Positions 47,201 to 55,146 of a stretch of DNA of 64,000 bases are shown here, in pieces. This stretch comes from Kalymmatonema hyalinum WJT4-NPBG1 (GTDB lineage: Bacteria; Cyanobacteriota; Cyanobacteriia; Cyanobacteriales; Nostocaceae): positions 34,331 to 98,330 of the forward strand of contig JAHHIB010000015.1 in the NCBI GenBank assembly GCA_019359075.1, read 5' to 3'. The notes under the pieces are model-generated. The model was not told the origin of the DNA. It saw only the letters and a list, made by a program, of their open reading frames with translations, and ran no database searches. Position numbers and translations under genes: made by a program. The first letter of the stretch is position 1; each line of letters starts with the position of its first letter.

Positions 47201-47980
47201 GGTTTCTTCGCATAGCAATTGACAACCTTGTAAGTATAGTTCTGTTTGCTGGGTAGGTAAGCTACCATTTTTGCGATATGTATTTAGCAAAAATTTGAGT
47301 GTAATCGGTTTAATCGCTAGTGGTGCAACTTCTTGTTGTTCAATGGCTTGAAGAAAGGCATTCTCGTCTAAACCTTCTGCTTGTGCAGCCGAAGAAATAT
47401 CTACCCGACGCAAGGGAGCTAATTCGTAAACTCCCACAGTTTCCTTGCCCCAAAGTTCTTTCAACCCCTCTTCTAGACCACTGCGCCAGTCAGCAGTTCT
47501 ACAGGCAATGCAAAAGTACAAGCGTTCTAATTGATCTGAGTAATTTGACAGTTCATCTACCAAAAGTGCTGCTAAAGTATTAATCCTTAATAGACATTCA
47601 TCTAAACTGTCAAGAAAAACATAAAGCCGATAATTGCCTTGTGTCCAAGCTTGAAAAGTTCGGCTCTTAAACAGATTGCGAATTAATCTTTCTTCGCTAC
47701 CGTAAGCGCGAAGGTCTAACCAAAGTAGCTTGGAACCTTCCTGTTGGATTTTCGCATTGATTTTTTCTTTTTCCGCTTTAATGGCAGAACTCTTACCAAT
47801 TCCTGGTTCTCCTAGTAACGCTAAGCAGGGTATATCAGCGATCGCATCGAATGTAACTAAATCTGGATTGAGGTAACGCCCAAAGTCTGTATCCGGGTCA
47901 TATAAATAACCAAACCCTGCCAGATTAATCTTACCTGACCTTGGACACCAAAACCTTTTCCAGTCGTAAGCTTGCGACAT
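44216..47980 (-). CDS. NACHT-type STAND NTPase with long C-terminal helical-repeat region (1254 aa)
   Basis: Walker A LALLGEPGIGKSSAIKAEK (about 54-72), Walker B RLYVFLDSLDECLL (about 118-131), then FCIACRTADWRSG and a winged-helix end SHRMGWAHQTYAEFLAAWYL typical of bacterial NACHT proteins. The C-terminal 800 residues are alpha-helical with HEAT-like repeats (VNVALAPEQPYWLRVNAADT, TICQIGDQETKARL). Bacterial NACHT proteins include anti-phage switches (Avs/bNACHT). No nuclease or TIR domain is seen at the N-terminus, which is only a 50-residue segment. It lies 64 bases upstream of the methyltransferase-helicase on the same strand. Confidence 0.82.
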   Translation of the reverse strand: MSQAYDWKRFWCPRSGKINLAGFGYLYDPDTDFGRYLNPDLVTFDAIADIPCLALLGEPGIGKSSAIKAEKEKINAKIQQEGSKLLWLDLRAYGSEERLIRNLFKSRTFQAWTQGNYRLYVFLDSLDECLLRINTLAALLVDELSNYSDQLERLYFCIACRTADWRSGLEEGLKELWGKETVGVYELAPLRRVDISSAAQAEGLDENAFLQAIEQQEVAPLAIKPITLKFLLNTYRKNGSLPTQQTELYLQGCQLLCEETENRRDARLTGNLTADQRIVIAARIAAVTVFCNRYAVWMNIDQGDVPQEDVVIRELVSGTEFALLGEFSVTEEAVREALSTALFSSRGSHRMGWAHQTYAEFLAAWYLQQRQLTLEQMMSLIVHPGDSDSKLVPQLHETAAWLSSMNQEVFQEVIKTNPDILLNSSVATADDTVKANLVKSLLKLYDEDKLVYEPRFGAYIHLKHQNLAAQLQAYICDITKNETPRYVAIEIAQQCKVKSIQEDLVNVALAPEQPYWLRVNAADTICQIGDQETKARLKPLAFGEVGDDTEDELRGYGLRAVYPNHLTTAELFNIITQPKKNGRGGTYQDFVAKEVALQMKLDDLPVALAWVEKQPRRYNQHYPFNRLSDAIILKAWEYIDNPDILKLFANVVYFRLKNHETIIDNHYYNNQQSTLEDALIKNEDKRRQILEIIVHIISEADTEENILTLSYRFPIIDKDFVWFLGKLIESKTDEIQENWSKLTLGLFKRYDPEQVNLILTACQDIPILKIQFAGLIDPVELGSLQAEEARTYYLEDLKRQQSHNQQLLDPLPKERIIKLLDQFESGNIDSWWLLCQEMTLMPDSQYYDDVLLCKSDLTTLPGWKEAESSIKAGIVETGKVYIDKGNPETHKWLGTNTFYYSALAGYKAIRLILEEDPEHISTIPAHVWQKWASLILDYPKEGDEKSQNIHQEILSITYQNAPDEIINTLMLLIDQENQEHGCIFIHRAVEKCWNEKLASAIFEKVQDKNLKHQSFGTLLEELIKHRFYKAKTFTEWLISLPLPKDGEERAKALAAAKALINYADDAGWLVVWSAIQQDLEFGREVIGSLSFLLSYEGSLEQRLKEEHIADLYIFLAQQYPPIEKSKQEDSKTEELTGIEAYIVEPKDEVKTWINYIPQRLKDRGTPEACEAIRRIMHELPHQKDKLKRFLLEAEALTRRNTWIPPQPSLIIELAKSQNRKEVQPLINYGIIQNIQDSTVNGSVQALQGDKSQQL

Positions 47981-48061
47981 TACTAGGAGTTAACAGCTTG
48001 ATACACTAGCCATTTTAATCACAATTTGGCATTGATGGTAGGAAGTATCAATTGCGTACAT

Positions 48062-48274
48062 TTATTTGTCATTCCCAATGCGATCGCACAGATGGCGGTC
48101 TGGGTTCTTTTCCGGTTTAGTATTTAGATAGGGGTGAACCCAATCACAGCTTCGTGCAAGCATTTCTTCTATTCCTCCCACTTGCCACAGTCGCACTGTA
48201 TTGTCCCATGAAGCAGTAGCTATTCGCTTGCCATCGGGACTAAAAGCCAAATGAATGTGCGCCATGGCGCACAA
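48062..48274 (-). pseudogene. WD40-repeat protein, C-terminal fragment
   Basis: One full WD40 blade ([25 protein letters not shown]) followed by a tail ([20 protein letters not shown]) that is the standard end of cyanobacterial NACHT/WD40 or caspase/WD40 proteins. All preceding blades and the effector are gone. A relic of another STAND-type gene in the same cluster. Confidence 0.75.
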
Positions 48275-48345
48275 AATACCTTGCCTGGGATCTGCTTTGT
48301 GCTTACTCTAACCTTGGCGCACTGGAAGTAGGAAGAGTATGAAAT

Positions 48346-48690
48346 TCAATTAGGGCGTAGAGTCGCTCTATCCAGAGAAATGACTTGATCCGGTGCTAAC
48401 ACATCGCCAACCGTCACCACTTCCAGTGATGCAGTTTCTTGAGGATACTGTGCTTTAATCAGAGCGATCGCATGACTGCGGGCACTCCGTGCCATCGCAT
48501 CCTCCAATCCCGATGCTTGTGCAATGTAGACCTTTTCATCAGTCGTCAGTACCTATAGAGGTTTGGGGCAGGTGTGTCGAGGGTTTTGCACTGCCTGATG
48601 AGTAAACTGGACAATCTGTCCCAAAGGTACTGGGGAATTTTTTGGCCAAGATGTTGTATGAGCCAAAGTTACCAAGACTAAGGTGTTGTT
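48346..48690 (-). pseudogene. Degraded hypothetical gene with internal stop
   Basis: A continuous coding-like frame NNTLVLVTLAHTTSWPKNSP ... GQIVQFTHQAVQNPRH is interrupted by TAG and resumes as VLTTDEKVYIAQASGLEDAM ... VVTVGDVLAPDQVISLDRAT, ending TLRPN. Removing the single stop would give one protein of about 115 aa. Probably the tail of an inactivated plasmid gene; family not identified. Confidence 0.5.
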
Positions 48691-48700
48691 GAAATTTTGA

Positions 48701-49525
48701 TTAAAACTGCTCTTTAAGCTCCGTTACTTGCGCTACCCAAGCTGGAGCTTTCTTGCCGTTACTGGGAGATAACTTGTCAAATTCCTGCCGCAACTGCTCA
48801 GCTGACATTTCAGGTAATTGAGTTGCAGCCCAAGCGATCGCATCCTCTTCTGATTTCCACAGCAACCACAGCTCACCCATCCATGCCCTAAGCTGATAAG
48901 CTAAGTCTTTACCTGGTTTTAGCCAGCTAGTATCCTGTAAAGCTGGACAACGAGATTTGGAAATGTACAGAATATGCTCGGCTGAAAGTTCCCCAGCAAT
49001 GTCAAATTCAAATTCAATACCGCTAGTTTGAATGGGAGCAGTACCAATTTTTACAGGTTTCATCTTACCTGTTTTAGGGTCAATTTGGCTTGTATCCCAT
49101 TCTGTTTTAGACCGCATTGTTGCAATAATATGGCTGTTGCATTTAGTAATACAATCTATCAGTTTGCGTTCCAAAGGACGAACTTCTTTCCAAGCAGTGA
49201 ATGAGTTTTTAGCACGGTCTACCAATTCTAACTCGCTAAACCAAGCGTGAGTGAGAGAATCAATAATTATTGTTTGGTAGCTTGCATTTTCAGCAGTTTG
49301 GATGGCTTCAATATAATAGGCGGGGTGATGGTTATCCAGTTCACATACATCAAAATTAAAGATATCTGCATAGCGACTGGCACTTCCTCTTTCAGTATCT
49401 ATCACGGCAATCCTATTACTTAGGTGAGATGCAATAGATAGCGCTGAGTATGTTTTGCCTGAACCTGAGGCACCGCTAAGGGCTAGACGAATTTTAACTT
49501 GAGATTTGGTTGCTTTGTGAAACAT
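48701..49525 (-). CDS. RecA-like AAA ATPase (phage/plasmid Sak4-type)
   Basis: 274 aa. Walker A RLALSGASGSGKTYSALSIA (about 13-32), Walker B-like YQTIIIDSLTHAW (about 83-95), and a sensor strand NSHIIATMRSKTEW. Proteins of this plan (AAA_24/Sak4-like) are RecA-fold ATPases that cooperate with single-strand annealing proteins in phage or plasmid recombination. A C-terminal helical domain follows (AIAWAATQLPEMSAEQLRQE). No annealing protein is recognisable next to it, but two small genes lie upstream on the same strand. Confidence 0.75.
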   Translation of the reverse strand: MFHKATKSQVKIRLALSGASGSGKTYSALSIASHLSNRIAVIDTERGSASRYADIFNFDVCELDNHHPAYYIEAIQTAENASYQTIIIDSLTHAWFSELELVDRAKNSFTAWKEVRPLERKLIDCITKCNSHIIATMRSKTEWDTSQIDPKTGKMKPVKIGTAPIQTSGIEFEFDIAGELSAEHILYISKSRCPALQDTSWLKPGKDLAYQLRAWMGELWLLWKSEEDAIAWAATQLPEMSAEQLRQEFDKLSPSNGKKAPAWVAQVTELKEQF

Positions 49526-49569
49526 AGTTTTAGAATGTCCCAGCAGCTATGACTGGGACGCTATAGATT

Positions 49570-49791
49570 TTAGAATTGTTCAAAGCTTGTGGCTTCTAAT
49601 TCAAAGCCAATTTCTATTTGGTAATCTCTATCGTTGTACCCACATATGTACCACTGGTTATTTGGGTATTGAGGGGGTAAACTAAAATTGCGGTCAGCTT
49701 CCCCCATCTCAAACCATTGGAGAATTAAGTCTTCCCTTATTGAGGATAATTCTGCTATTTCTCGATTGATTTCTTCAATTTTGCTGCACAT
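49570..49791 (-). CDS. Small hypothetical protein (73 aa)
   Basis: MCSKIEEINREIAELSSIRE start with a coiled helix, then an aromatic-rich segment (YPNNQWYICGYNDRDYQIEI). It precedes the RecA-like gene by 44 bases on the same strand. No family recognised; codon use is consistent with its neighbours. Confidence 0.45.
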   Translation of the reverse strand: MCSKIEEINREIAELSSIREDLILQWFEMGEADRNFSLPPQYPNNQWYICGYNDRDYQIEIGFELEATSFEQF

Positions 49792-49873
49792 TTCATTAAT
49801 GCCTCATTGTTCAACCAAGTACTTATTTGACTAGTGAGAAAACTTGAAAATTGAGAATTTAACTTTTCCATAG

Positions 49874-50173
49874 CTAATCACAATGCTCTTGGAGTTCTTC
49901 TTGTAAGACATCATCTTTAAAGTATTCTTGTTTTTCTGCAAGACGGTGAAGTTCCTTGAGCAATCGTTTTAAAATTGGTATTTGCCTTGGTGTGAACTGA
50001 ATTTCAAGCTTTTCCTCTGGAGTGATTGGGATTATTATTCCAACTGAATCTGCAAAACAGTAAGTACTGAGCAAGCTATTTTCAAGCAGGCGTACGGTTG
50101 TTGAATGGAAAACTTCAATTCTTGCCATAAGTTGAATATTTGGATATTTTTCACCCCAATTTATGGAAATCAA
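49874..50173 (-). CDS. Small hypothetical protein (99 aa)
   Basis: Begins MISINWGEKYPNIQLMARIE; a beta-rich N-terminal half, then a helical acidic end (LKRLLKELHRLAEKQEYFKD). First gene of the short leftward run that leads to the RecA-like ATPase. Function unknown. Confidence 0.5.
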   Translation of the reverse strand: MISINWGEKYPNIQLMARIEVFHSTTVRLLENSLLSTYCFADSVGIIIPITPEEKLEIQFTPRQIPILKRLLKELHRLAEKQEYFKDDVLQEELQEHCD

Positions 50174-50250
50174 TTTATATGAATATTTAGTTTTTTTTTT
50201 ATAATAAAAATTTATTTTTACGGCTGTTAATTTAAAATATTAGGCATTAA

Positions 50251-50491
50251 CAATACCTTCGCCAAAATAAGAGCCTACAAAAATTTTGGCAAAACTGGCA
50301 AAATGACCCATATATGAGCGTTTAGCTTACAAGGTAGCTTGGACTCTCAAACCCTTTATACTGCGGGCAATACGTAAAAAAAACCTTGTGGGAAACCTTG
50401 AAGGAATTTTTAAGACTTATTGTTTTTGCCAAGCCTCGGAGAAAAGGGAGTTAATACATTAACTCACCCTCGTAAATTGGCGAAGGTATTG
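50251..50491. repeat. Non-coding element bounded by perfect 15-bp inverted repeats
   Basis: CAATACCTTCGCCAA (50251-50265) is exactly inverted at 50477-50491, 241 bp end to end. Inside are TTTGGCAAAACTGGCAAAAT direct repeats and a perfect palindrome GAGTTAAT-AC-ATTAACTC (50448-50465). It carries no open frame of note. It may be a MITE-like element or a replication/transfer structure. The remainder of 50174-50632 is AT-rich and empty. Confidence 0.55.
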
Positions 50492-50632
50492 GGGATTGAG
50501 TGCATTTTCAAAAATGACCAGATTCCATGTGCCGCAGGCGTTTTGAGAATTGGTTAGGGGAACTTCATAGAAAACGCCAAAAAATACCCCCAATTAGCTG
50601 GGGGCGTAAATTACTGGTGTGGCGCTGCGGGG

Positions 50633-50887
50633 CTACCGTACCAAAATATACCTAGTCAGAATACTCATGACCTCTCCTGGATTGGGGGTTGGTACTAAGG
50701 GACTCCACGCCGCAGTATCAGCATATCCAAGCCGATGCAGAGTGTGAATTGTACTAGTTACTGCTTTGGGTGAACCAATTAGCAGGTGTTTGAGTGGTTC
50801 TCTACCTGGGGATGCTGTTTCACTAGCTTTGCCTTCTTTGGGTGCATCCGAGGTGTCCGTATTGGGTAAAAGGTCTTGGATTATCAT
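50633..50887 (-). CDS. Conserved cyanobacterial small protein (84 aa)
   Basis: The C-terminal half (LKHLLIGSPKAVTSTIHTLH, RLGYADTAAWSPLVPTPNPG, EVMSILTRY) resembles a widespread short cyanobacterial protein of unknown function. The N-terminal 30 residues are polar and variable. ATG at 50887. It lies 68 bases downstream of the HTH gene on the same strand, possibly co-transcribed with it. Confidence 0.6.
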   Translation of the reverse strand: MIIQDLLPNTDTSDAPKEGKASETASPGREPLKHLLIGSPKAVTSTIHTLHRLGYADTAAWSPLVPTPNPGEVMSILTRYILVR

Positions 50888-50955
50888 GATTCACCTACAG
50901 TGAAAGATTGTAAAACACAATAAAGCCATCAACCAACAGAGTCAATATTGCTGGT

Positions 50956-51282
50956 CTAATGATTAGACTCTTTGTTCCCGTTAAATAGCGATTTTAAGTG
51001 GGGGGGAATTTTCTCATCAATGACTTTTTTGATTTCCAAGAGGGCATCAATTTCAGCAAGTCGGTCTAAATACTTCTGTTCTGGTTGGCGTGGATTTTCA
51101 CGCTGGAACCAGGTTTTGACAAGCTGTACGGACACACCGAGCAGTTCGGCGAGCTGAGCTTGGGTGAGTTGGTACTTCTCAATAAAGTCGCGGGGATGCA
51201 AAGCTTTGCAACGAATGGAGCGGATGTATTTTAGCAGATGTAGTACCCGCGGGTAGTTGTACTCTTCTCTAGGCTGAATCAT
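50956..51282 (-). CDS. Helix-turn-helix DNA-binding protein (108 aa)
   Basis: The HTH is clear: YQLTQAQLAELLGVSVQLVK (about 41-60), followed by TWFQRENPRQPEQKYLDRLA. The N-terminal helices (YPRVLHLLKYIRSIRCKALH) may mediate dimerisation. This XRE-like type is common in cyanobacteria. It may regulate its own operon or nearby mobile genes. No palindromic operator could be assigned. Confidence 0.75.
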   Translation of the reverse strand: MIQPREEYNYPRVLHLLKYIRSIRCKALHPRDFIEKYQLTQAQLAELLGVSVQLVKTWFQRENPRQPEQKYLDRLAEIDALLEIKKVIDEKIPPHLKSLFNGNKESNH

Positions 51283-52053
51283 ACTTTTAGTCTAGCTATT
51301 AGACTAAGTTTAAGAAATAAAAGTAGCAAGGAAGCAACCAGCTGCCATGCGAGGGGTCACTGTACCTTTTTGATTAGACTTATTAAGATGGATTTTTTAG
51401 AAACCAGGGGGCTGTCAGCAGATTTTGAATAATTGGACAGGATTTAACAAAGTTAAACATGAAAATCATTTATCACTAGAGCTACCTCAGTAGGAGGTAA
51501 GCTTCTGAAAATAAGTTGTATAACTCAGATCTTGCACCTATCCGTATAACCCTGGGTTTAGTCAAAAGCAGCGCAATAAAGCTACAGCCTTTTTCTTGTT
51601 TTTTGTCGGTAAAATAAGGGTTTTAGCGTTAGTACTGTGTGTCGAAATGACCTCAAGTTTTCTTGGTGCAAGATGTGAGCCTCTCACTAGCGCAGAAAGC
51701 GCAAGCAACATATGAAAGAAACACATTTTGCTTGAAATTCTCAAATCCTTACTGGCTAAGGGTTCTAAAATGTGTTTCTTAAGAGCAGGCGCACTGGCGG
51801 CACACCACCCGCTACGAATGAAAGAAACAGTCAATAGGCGACCTATTAGCAAGTACATTTAAAGTGTCCTGACAGTTAAAACCGAGGTTTCAATAGTGCA
51901 GCTTTGCCTGTTTAGGAGCATGGTTCTGGGGCTTTATGACTACGACATTGGTGAAGGAAGTACTTCCTATCCCGTTTGAAAGATTATCTGAATGAATGTA
52001 TCCCCAGGTCTGGACACTTTTAGATAATTATATCAGGATTGCCAAAATGAAAT
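51283..52053. other. Intergenic region with a 14-bp inverted repeat
   Basis: No supported gene. A 98-codon frame at 51562-51858 (minus) has atypical composition and no good start signal. A perfect 14-bp stem AAGAAACACATTTT/AAAATGTGTTTCTT (51716-51729 with 51767-51780, 37-nt loop) is the only clear structure. Likely debris of mobile elements next to the IS110 remnant. Confidence 0.35.
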
Positions 52054-52485
52054 TGCCATCAAATAACAAAACTAATCAGCCTGCAAACAAGAAAAAAGCC
52101 AACTGCAAACCACCCACCATTTGATTTACATAAATATATCTACCGCATTGCAGGTGTAGACTTCACCCTGATTGATGGTCTTGATGCTTTAACTGTACAA
52201 ACAATTTTGTCCGAAGTCGGACTTGATCCAGAACGTTTCCCTACTGTTAAGCACTTCACCTCTTGGTTGGGTTTATGTCCCGGTCAAAAAATTACTGGTG
52301 GTAAAGTTAAAAGCTCTAAAACTCGTCCAGTTGTTAATCGTGCAGCCAATGCTTTCCGTATGGCTGCTCTTTCCCTCACCCAAAGCCGTTCTGCTCTCGG
52401 CGCTTTTTATCGCCGCTTACGCTCTCGTTTGGGTGCCCCCAAAGCGATAACCGCTACTGCCCATAAACTGGCACGTATGTTCTAC
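52054..52485 (+). pseudogene. IS110-family transposase, central/C-terminal part, split by IS605
   Basis: The frame reads HPPFDLHKYIYRIAGVDFTL, then ALTVQTILSEVGLDPERFPT, TSWLGLCPGQKITGGKVKSS and ATAHKLARMFY, the Transposase_20 half of IS110 enzymes with the Ser-containing helix. The N-terminal RuvC-like DEDD half is absent. Coding similarity stops after TTCTAC at 52485 and resumes at 54568, so the gene was interrupted by an IS200/IS605 insertion. Confidence 0.8.
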
Positions 52486-52600
52486 CCTGAGATACCCCAT
52501 ACATAAATGCAGGGGGTTCTAACTCACTACGCGAGTTTCGTTTACCCTTGCAGGTTCCGACTCCTCGCGCGTTATTAGATTACTGGACACCCACTCTAAC
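52486..52600 (-). ncRNA. Presumed omega (re)RNA region at TnpB 3' end
   Basis: In IS200/IS605 elements the guide RNA overlaps the tnpB 3' end and runs to the right end, with the flanking host sequence as guide. Here the scaffold would end at about 52486 and the guide would be the minus-strand sequence beginning GTAGAACATACGTGCC, which is IS110 transposase DNA. The scaffold limits are assumed from family knowledge, not seen directly. Confidence 0.35.
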
Positions 52601-54012
52601 CCATTGTTACTAATAGGTGACTTTGAACTAGTCGTAGTTCTCGCAGGTTGATTTGACCCATGTTGCCAACCGTCCAGCAGGGATTCCTCCATCCCTAGCC
52701 AACCATTTCTAGCTAGCTGGATTGACAAAGTTTCTGTTTTTGGATCGACGTAACGACTCAGGTAAGCAGATAAAATATCACGTTGCATCTTCAGTCCACA
52801 GATAGAACAATGATGAACACGTTGCGATAATGATTTTTTCTGCTTATTACCACACAAGCAAGTTTGAGATAGTGCGGTATACCTCGTCGAAAACATTAGA
52901 ACTGTTCCACCAGCATTTTCAGCTTTGCGTTTCAGTCGGAAGTGAAAATTTGATGGGGACTTAAAGCCAATAGACTTACCCCAATTTTTCTGCCATGCTT
53001 TGACAGACACTTTCTCGGTTTTGATATGTTTACCGAGTTTCAAAGTTTGATTAACTAGCTTGCCATGAGATGATTTACGATGAGCCGCTTGTTTCCGCTC
53101 TATCTCACGTTTTTTGGCGACAATTTTTTTATAACGGTTGGAGTTATTCCAAAGTTTTGAACCTTTTCTGATTGTGCCGTTGGGGTTGAAATTATTAGGA
53201 TTATTAGCGCGGCGTTGCCTATCCATTTTGCGCTGTAGTTTTCTAATCTTCTTCTGCTTTGATGTCAATTCAACAGCAAAAGGAGTCCAAATAGTTTTTT
53301 TATCCCCAACAATTGCAACGGTGGACACGCCTAAATCAATACCAACATTACCATCACCAATAAGATTTTTAAGCTTTTGATATGGTTTACCTTCACAGAC
53401 TAACTGTGCATACCAGTAAGTTTTTTGATTAAGAATGCGACGCACTAAGCGGACATATTTAATCTTTGATGACAACCCATGCAAGAGTACAGGGTCATTG
53501 ATGATGATACCTGGCAGTTTTAACTTTGACCATTCAATACTATTACCAGTCCAGCGAATGCCTTGCTTATTAGTTTTACCCTCTAAAGATGCAAACTGAC
53601 CTTTTTGTTTCAACCTAACTTTTTTAGCTTTGCCAAAAGCCATTCTCTCTAAAGCTTTAAAAGCTCTAGTGGCTATTTTCTGAATAGTCTGAGCATCAAG
53701 GTGAGACTTAATCCAAATACTTGCAATAGCTGTTTTATTAGCGAAGGCTTGCAAATCGTAGTCACTAAAACGATAAGCTTCCCTAGCTTTTTGAAATGCT
53801 GAGGACTTACCTTTTTTATCGTTTTTATCTATGAGTCGGGCTTGCTGGTAAAGTTCTGAATTTCTTACCAACTGAAGCCTATTTTTACCTTCAGACAATA
53901 CAGCATTATATAGTTGTCTTCCTGCTTCCAATCTGGCAGCAAGAATAGCTAAATCCTTAGATGTTGTTATTAACGGTATCTCGGTAACAAAACTAGATGT
54001 TTTTGCTGCCAA
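52519..54012 (-). CDS. tnpB: TnpB RNA-guided nuclease (IS605 OrfB)
   Basis: 497 aa. RuvC-I GIDLGVSTVAIVGDK supplies the first Asp (about 230); RuvC-II HIKTEKVSVKAWQ supplies Glu; the zinc ribbon CLCGNKQKKSLSQRVHHCSI with CGLKMQRDILSA supplies two Cys pairs and the third Asp. All catalytic residues are present, so the nuclease is probably competent. TnpB cuts DNA matching its omega RNA guide beside a short TAM, favouring element retention. The C-terminal tail (EESEPARVNETRVVS) is typical of cyanobacterial members. A divergent promoter is shared with tnpA within 54013-54096. Confidence 0.92.
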   Translation of the reverse strand: MAAKTSSFVTEIPLITTSKDLAILAARLEAGRQLYNAVLSEGKNRLQLVRNSELYQQARLIDKNDKKGKSSAFQKAREAYRFSDYDLQAFANKTAIASIWIKSHLDAQTIQKIATRAFKALERMAFGKAKKVRLKQKGQFASLEGKTNKQGIRWTGNSIEWSKLKLPGIIINDPVLLHGLSSKIKYVRLVRRILNQKTYWYAQLVCEGKPYQKLKNLIGDGNVGIDLGVSTVAIVGDKKTIWTPFAVELTSKQKKIRKLQRKMDRQRRANNPNNFNPNGTIRKGSKLWNNSNRYKKIVAKKREIERKQAAHRKSSHGKLVNQTLKLGKHIKTEKVSVKAWQKNWGKSIGFKSPSNFHFRLKRKAENAGGTVLMFSTRYTALSQTCLCGNKQKKSLSQRVHHCSICGLKMQRDILSAYLSRYVDPKTETLSIQLARNGWLGMEESLLDGWQHGSNQPARTTTSSKSPISNNGLEWVSSNLITREESEPARVNETRVVS

Positions 54013-54096
54013 AATTGAATCACCTCCTTTTGTTTCCTTATTAGTTCTCTCTATCCTATCATATAGATACGATGCAGCAAACTACTATAGCGTAAA

Positions 54097-54495
54097 ATGA
54101 CTGAAAAATTTAAATCAAACAATAATGTTGTCTACTCTTGCAAATATCATGTGATTTTTTGCCCCAAGTACAGGAGAAAAGTGCTGATTAATGCTATTGC
54201 ATCCAGACTCAAGGAATTACTTGCTCAAATAGCTATTGATATTAAAGTTGAAATCTTAGAGATGGAAATAATGCCAGACCATGTGCATTTGTTAATAGAT
54301 GTTGATCCTCAATTTGGAGTACACCGAGCAGTGAAGAGATTCAAGGGTGCAACATCTAGATACTTACGATTAGAGTTCCCAGAACTAAAAAGCCGCTTGC
54401 CTTCGTTGTGGACTAATTCCTATTTTGTATCCACTGTTGGCGGTGCGACTTTAGACACTATTAAAATGTACATTCAAAACCAGAAGGAAGCTTGA
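54097..54495 (+). CDS. tnpA: IS200/IS605 TnpA Y1 transposase
   Basis: 132 aa. HUH motif MPDHVHLLIDVDP (His-hydrophobic-His) and the nucleophile Tyr in TIKMYIQNQ, with the N-terminal VVYSCKYHVIFCPKYRRKVL signature and WTNSYFVSTVGGAT. Full family length. The enzyme cuts and joins single-stranded element ends by recognising subterminal hairpins, moving as a circle during replication. Intact with tnpB, so the element looks autonomous. Confidence 0.93.
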   Translation: MTEKFKSNNNVVYSCKYHVIFCPKYRRKVLINAIASRLKELLAQIAIDIKVEILEMEIMPDHVHLLIDVDPQFGVHRAVKRFKGATSRYLRLEFPELKSRLPSLWTNSYFVSTVGGATLDTIKMYIQNQKEA

Positions 54496-54496
54496 C

Positions 54497-54557
54497 GGCG
54501 AATAAATTCGCCAACGGCTAGCCCCCATAAATAGAATTTAGGGGCTATCCCGCCGTT
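54497..54557. repeat. Subterminal hairpins of the IS605 element
   Basis: A perfect palindrome GGCGAAT-AA-ATTCGCC (54497-54512) is followed by a second stem, AACGG.TAGCCCC with GGGGCTA...CCGTT (54513-54525 and 54541-54557). They lie just inside the tnpA-side end, where TnpA binds folded single-stranded DNA. Confidence 0.65.
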
Positions 54558-54567
54558 GAGATACTGG

Positions 54568-54742
54568 TATGTGGACAACTACTGGACAATATTCTGACCC
54601 TGGCATGGATTATTACGAGCAGAAATACCAACAGCAAGTTCTAAACAATCTCAAGAAAAAAGCTCATGCTCTCGGTCTTGAACTTGTCCCGATTTCTCCA
54701 GATCCGCAAAATGCTCCATCCTCTCCAACCCTTGCTACATAA
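54568..54742 (+). pseudogene. IS110-family transposase, C-terminal tail (beyond IS605)
   Basis: Reads MWTTTGQYSDPGMDYYEQKY, QQQVLNNLKKKAHALGLELV and ends at TAA 54740-54742. This is the normal end of IS110 transposases and continues the frame interrupted at 52485, which shows that the IS605 inserted into a once longer IS110 gene. Confidence 0.8.
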
Positions 54743-54999
54743 GCTTTACGCAAAGTGTTTCTTGAAAGATAAGCTGTTGGATCTGAGTTAATCGCTACAT
54801 AACTTCTTTCTCTGCCTTTCCACTCGGCTTTGCCAGCTACAGCGCCCTCGGGCTCCAGGTAAAGGTTGAAGTTGTTCACGGCTATAGTGGAGGATGAGAT
54901 ATTTGCTGCCAAATACTCCTGACAGGTTCTTGAAATAAACGAGATACTCGCCGCTAAGACTGAAGAAACCATCAACGACTCCAATATGTCCAGTCCCAA
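54664..54999 (-). CDS. Small protein with pilin-like hydrophobic N-terminus (3' end overlaps IS110)
   Basis: Up to 111 aa from a TTG at 54999. The start, GLDILESLMVSSVLAASISF, has the Gly followed four residues later by Glu and a hydrophobic helix, as in type IV (pseudo)pilins, then a soluble part (NNFNLYLEPEGAVAGKAEWK). The last 25 codons overlap the opposed IS110 tail, so the original C-terminus may be lost. No ATG start is available and the leader is atypical. Probably a truncated pilin-like gene. Confidence 0.35.
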   Translation of the reverse strand: MGLDILESLMVSSVLAASISFISRTCQEYLAANISSSTIAVNNFNLYLEPEGAVAGKAEWKGRERSYVAINSDPTAYLSRNTLRKAYVARVGEDGAFCGSGEIGTSSRPRA

Positions 55000-55146
55000 A
55001 AAGCTAAAGACATCCCACCCCTGAACTACGACCTGGTACGATCTTTGAGAATTGAAAAGTCAAGCTTACATCAAGAAACAAAAGCTTTGTACAGTAATTT
55101 TCATTGGTGGTGCTGTACTACAAGTTAATCACCCACTAAACTCCAG

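Larger units (their letters stand above)
52486..54567. mobile_element. IS200/IS605 (IS605-type) element with divergent tnpA and tnpB
   Basis: About 2.08 kb. It contains tnpB leftward and tnpA rightward, divergent as in IS605. The borders are deduced from the interrupted IS110 reading frame (FY at 52485, MWTTTGQYSD from 54569). Subterminal hairpins lie at 54497-54557, as expected for TnpA recognition. Both genes are intact, so the element may be active. Exact ends need an empty-site comparison. Confidence 0.8.

Noticed and set aside
51562..51858. 98-codon minus-strand frame
   Set aside because: Contains the 14-bp inverted repeat and has unusual composition; no family resemblance.
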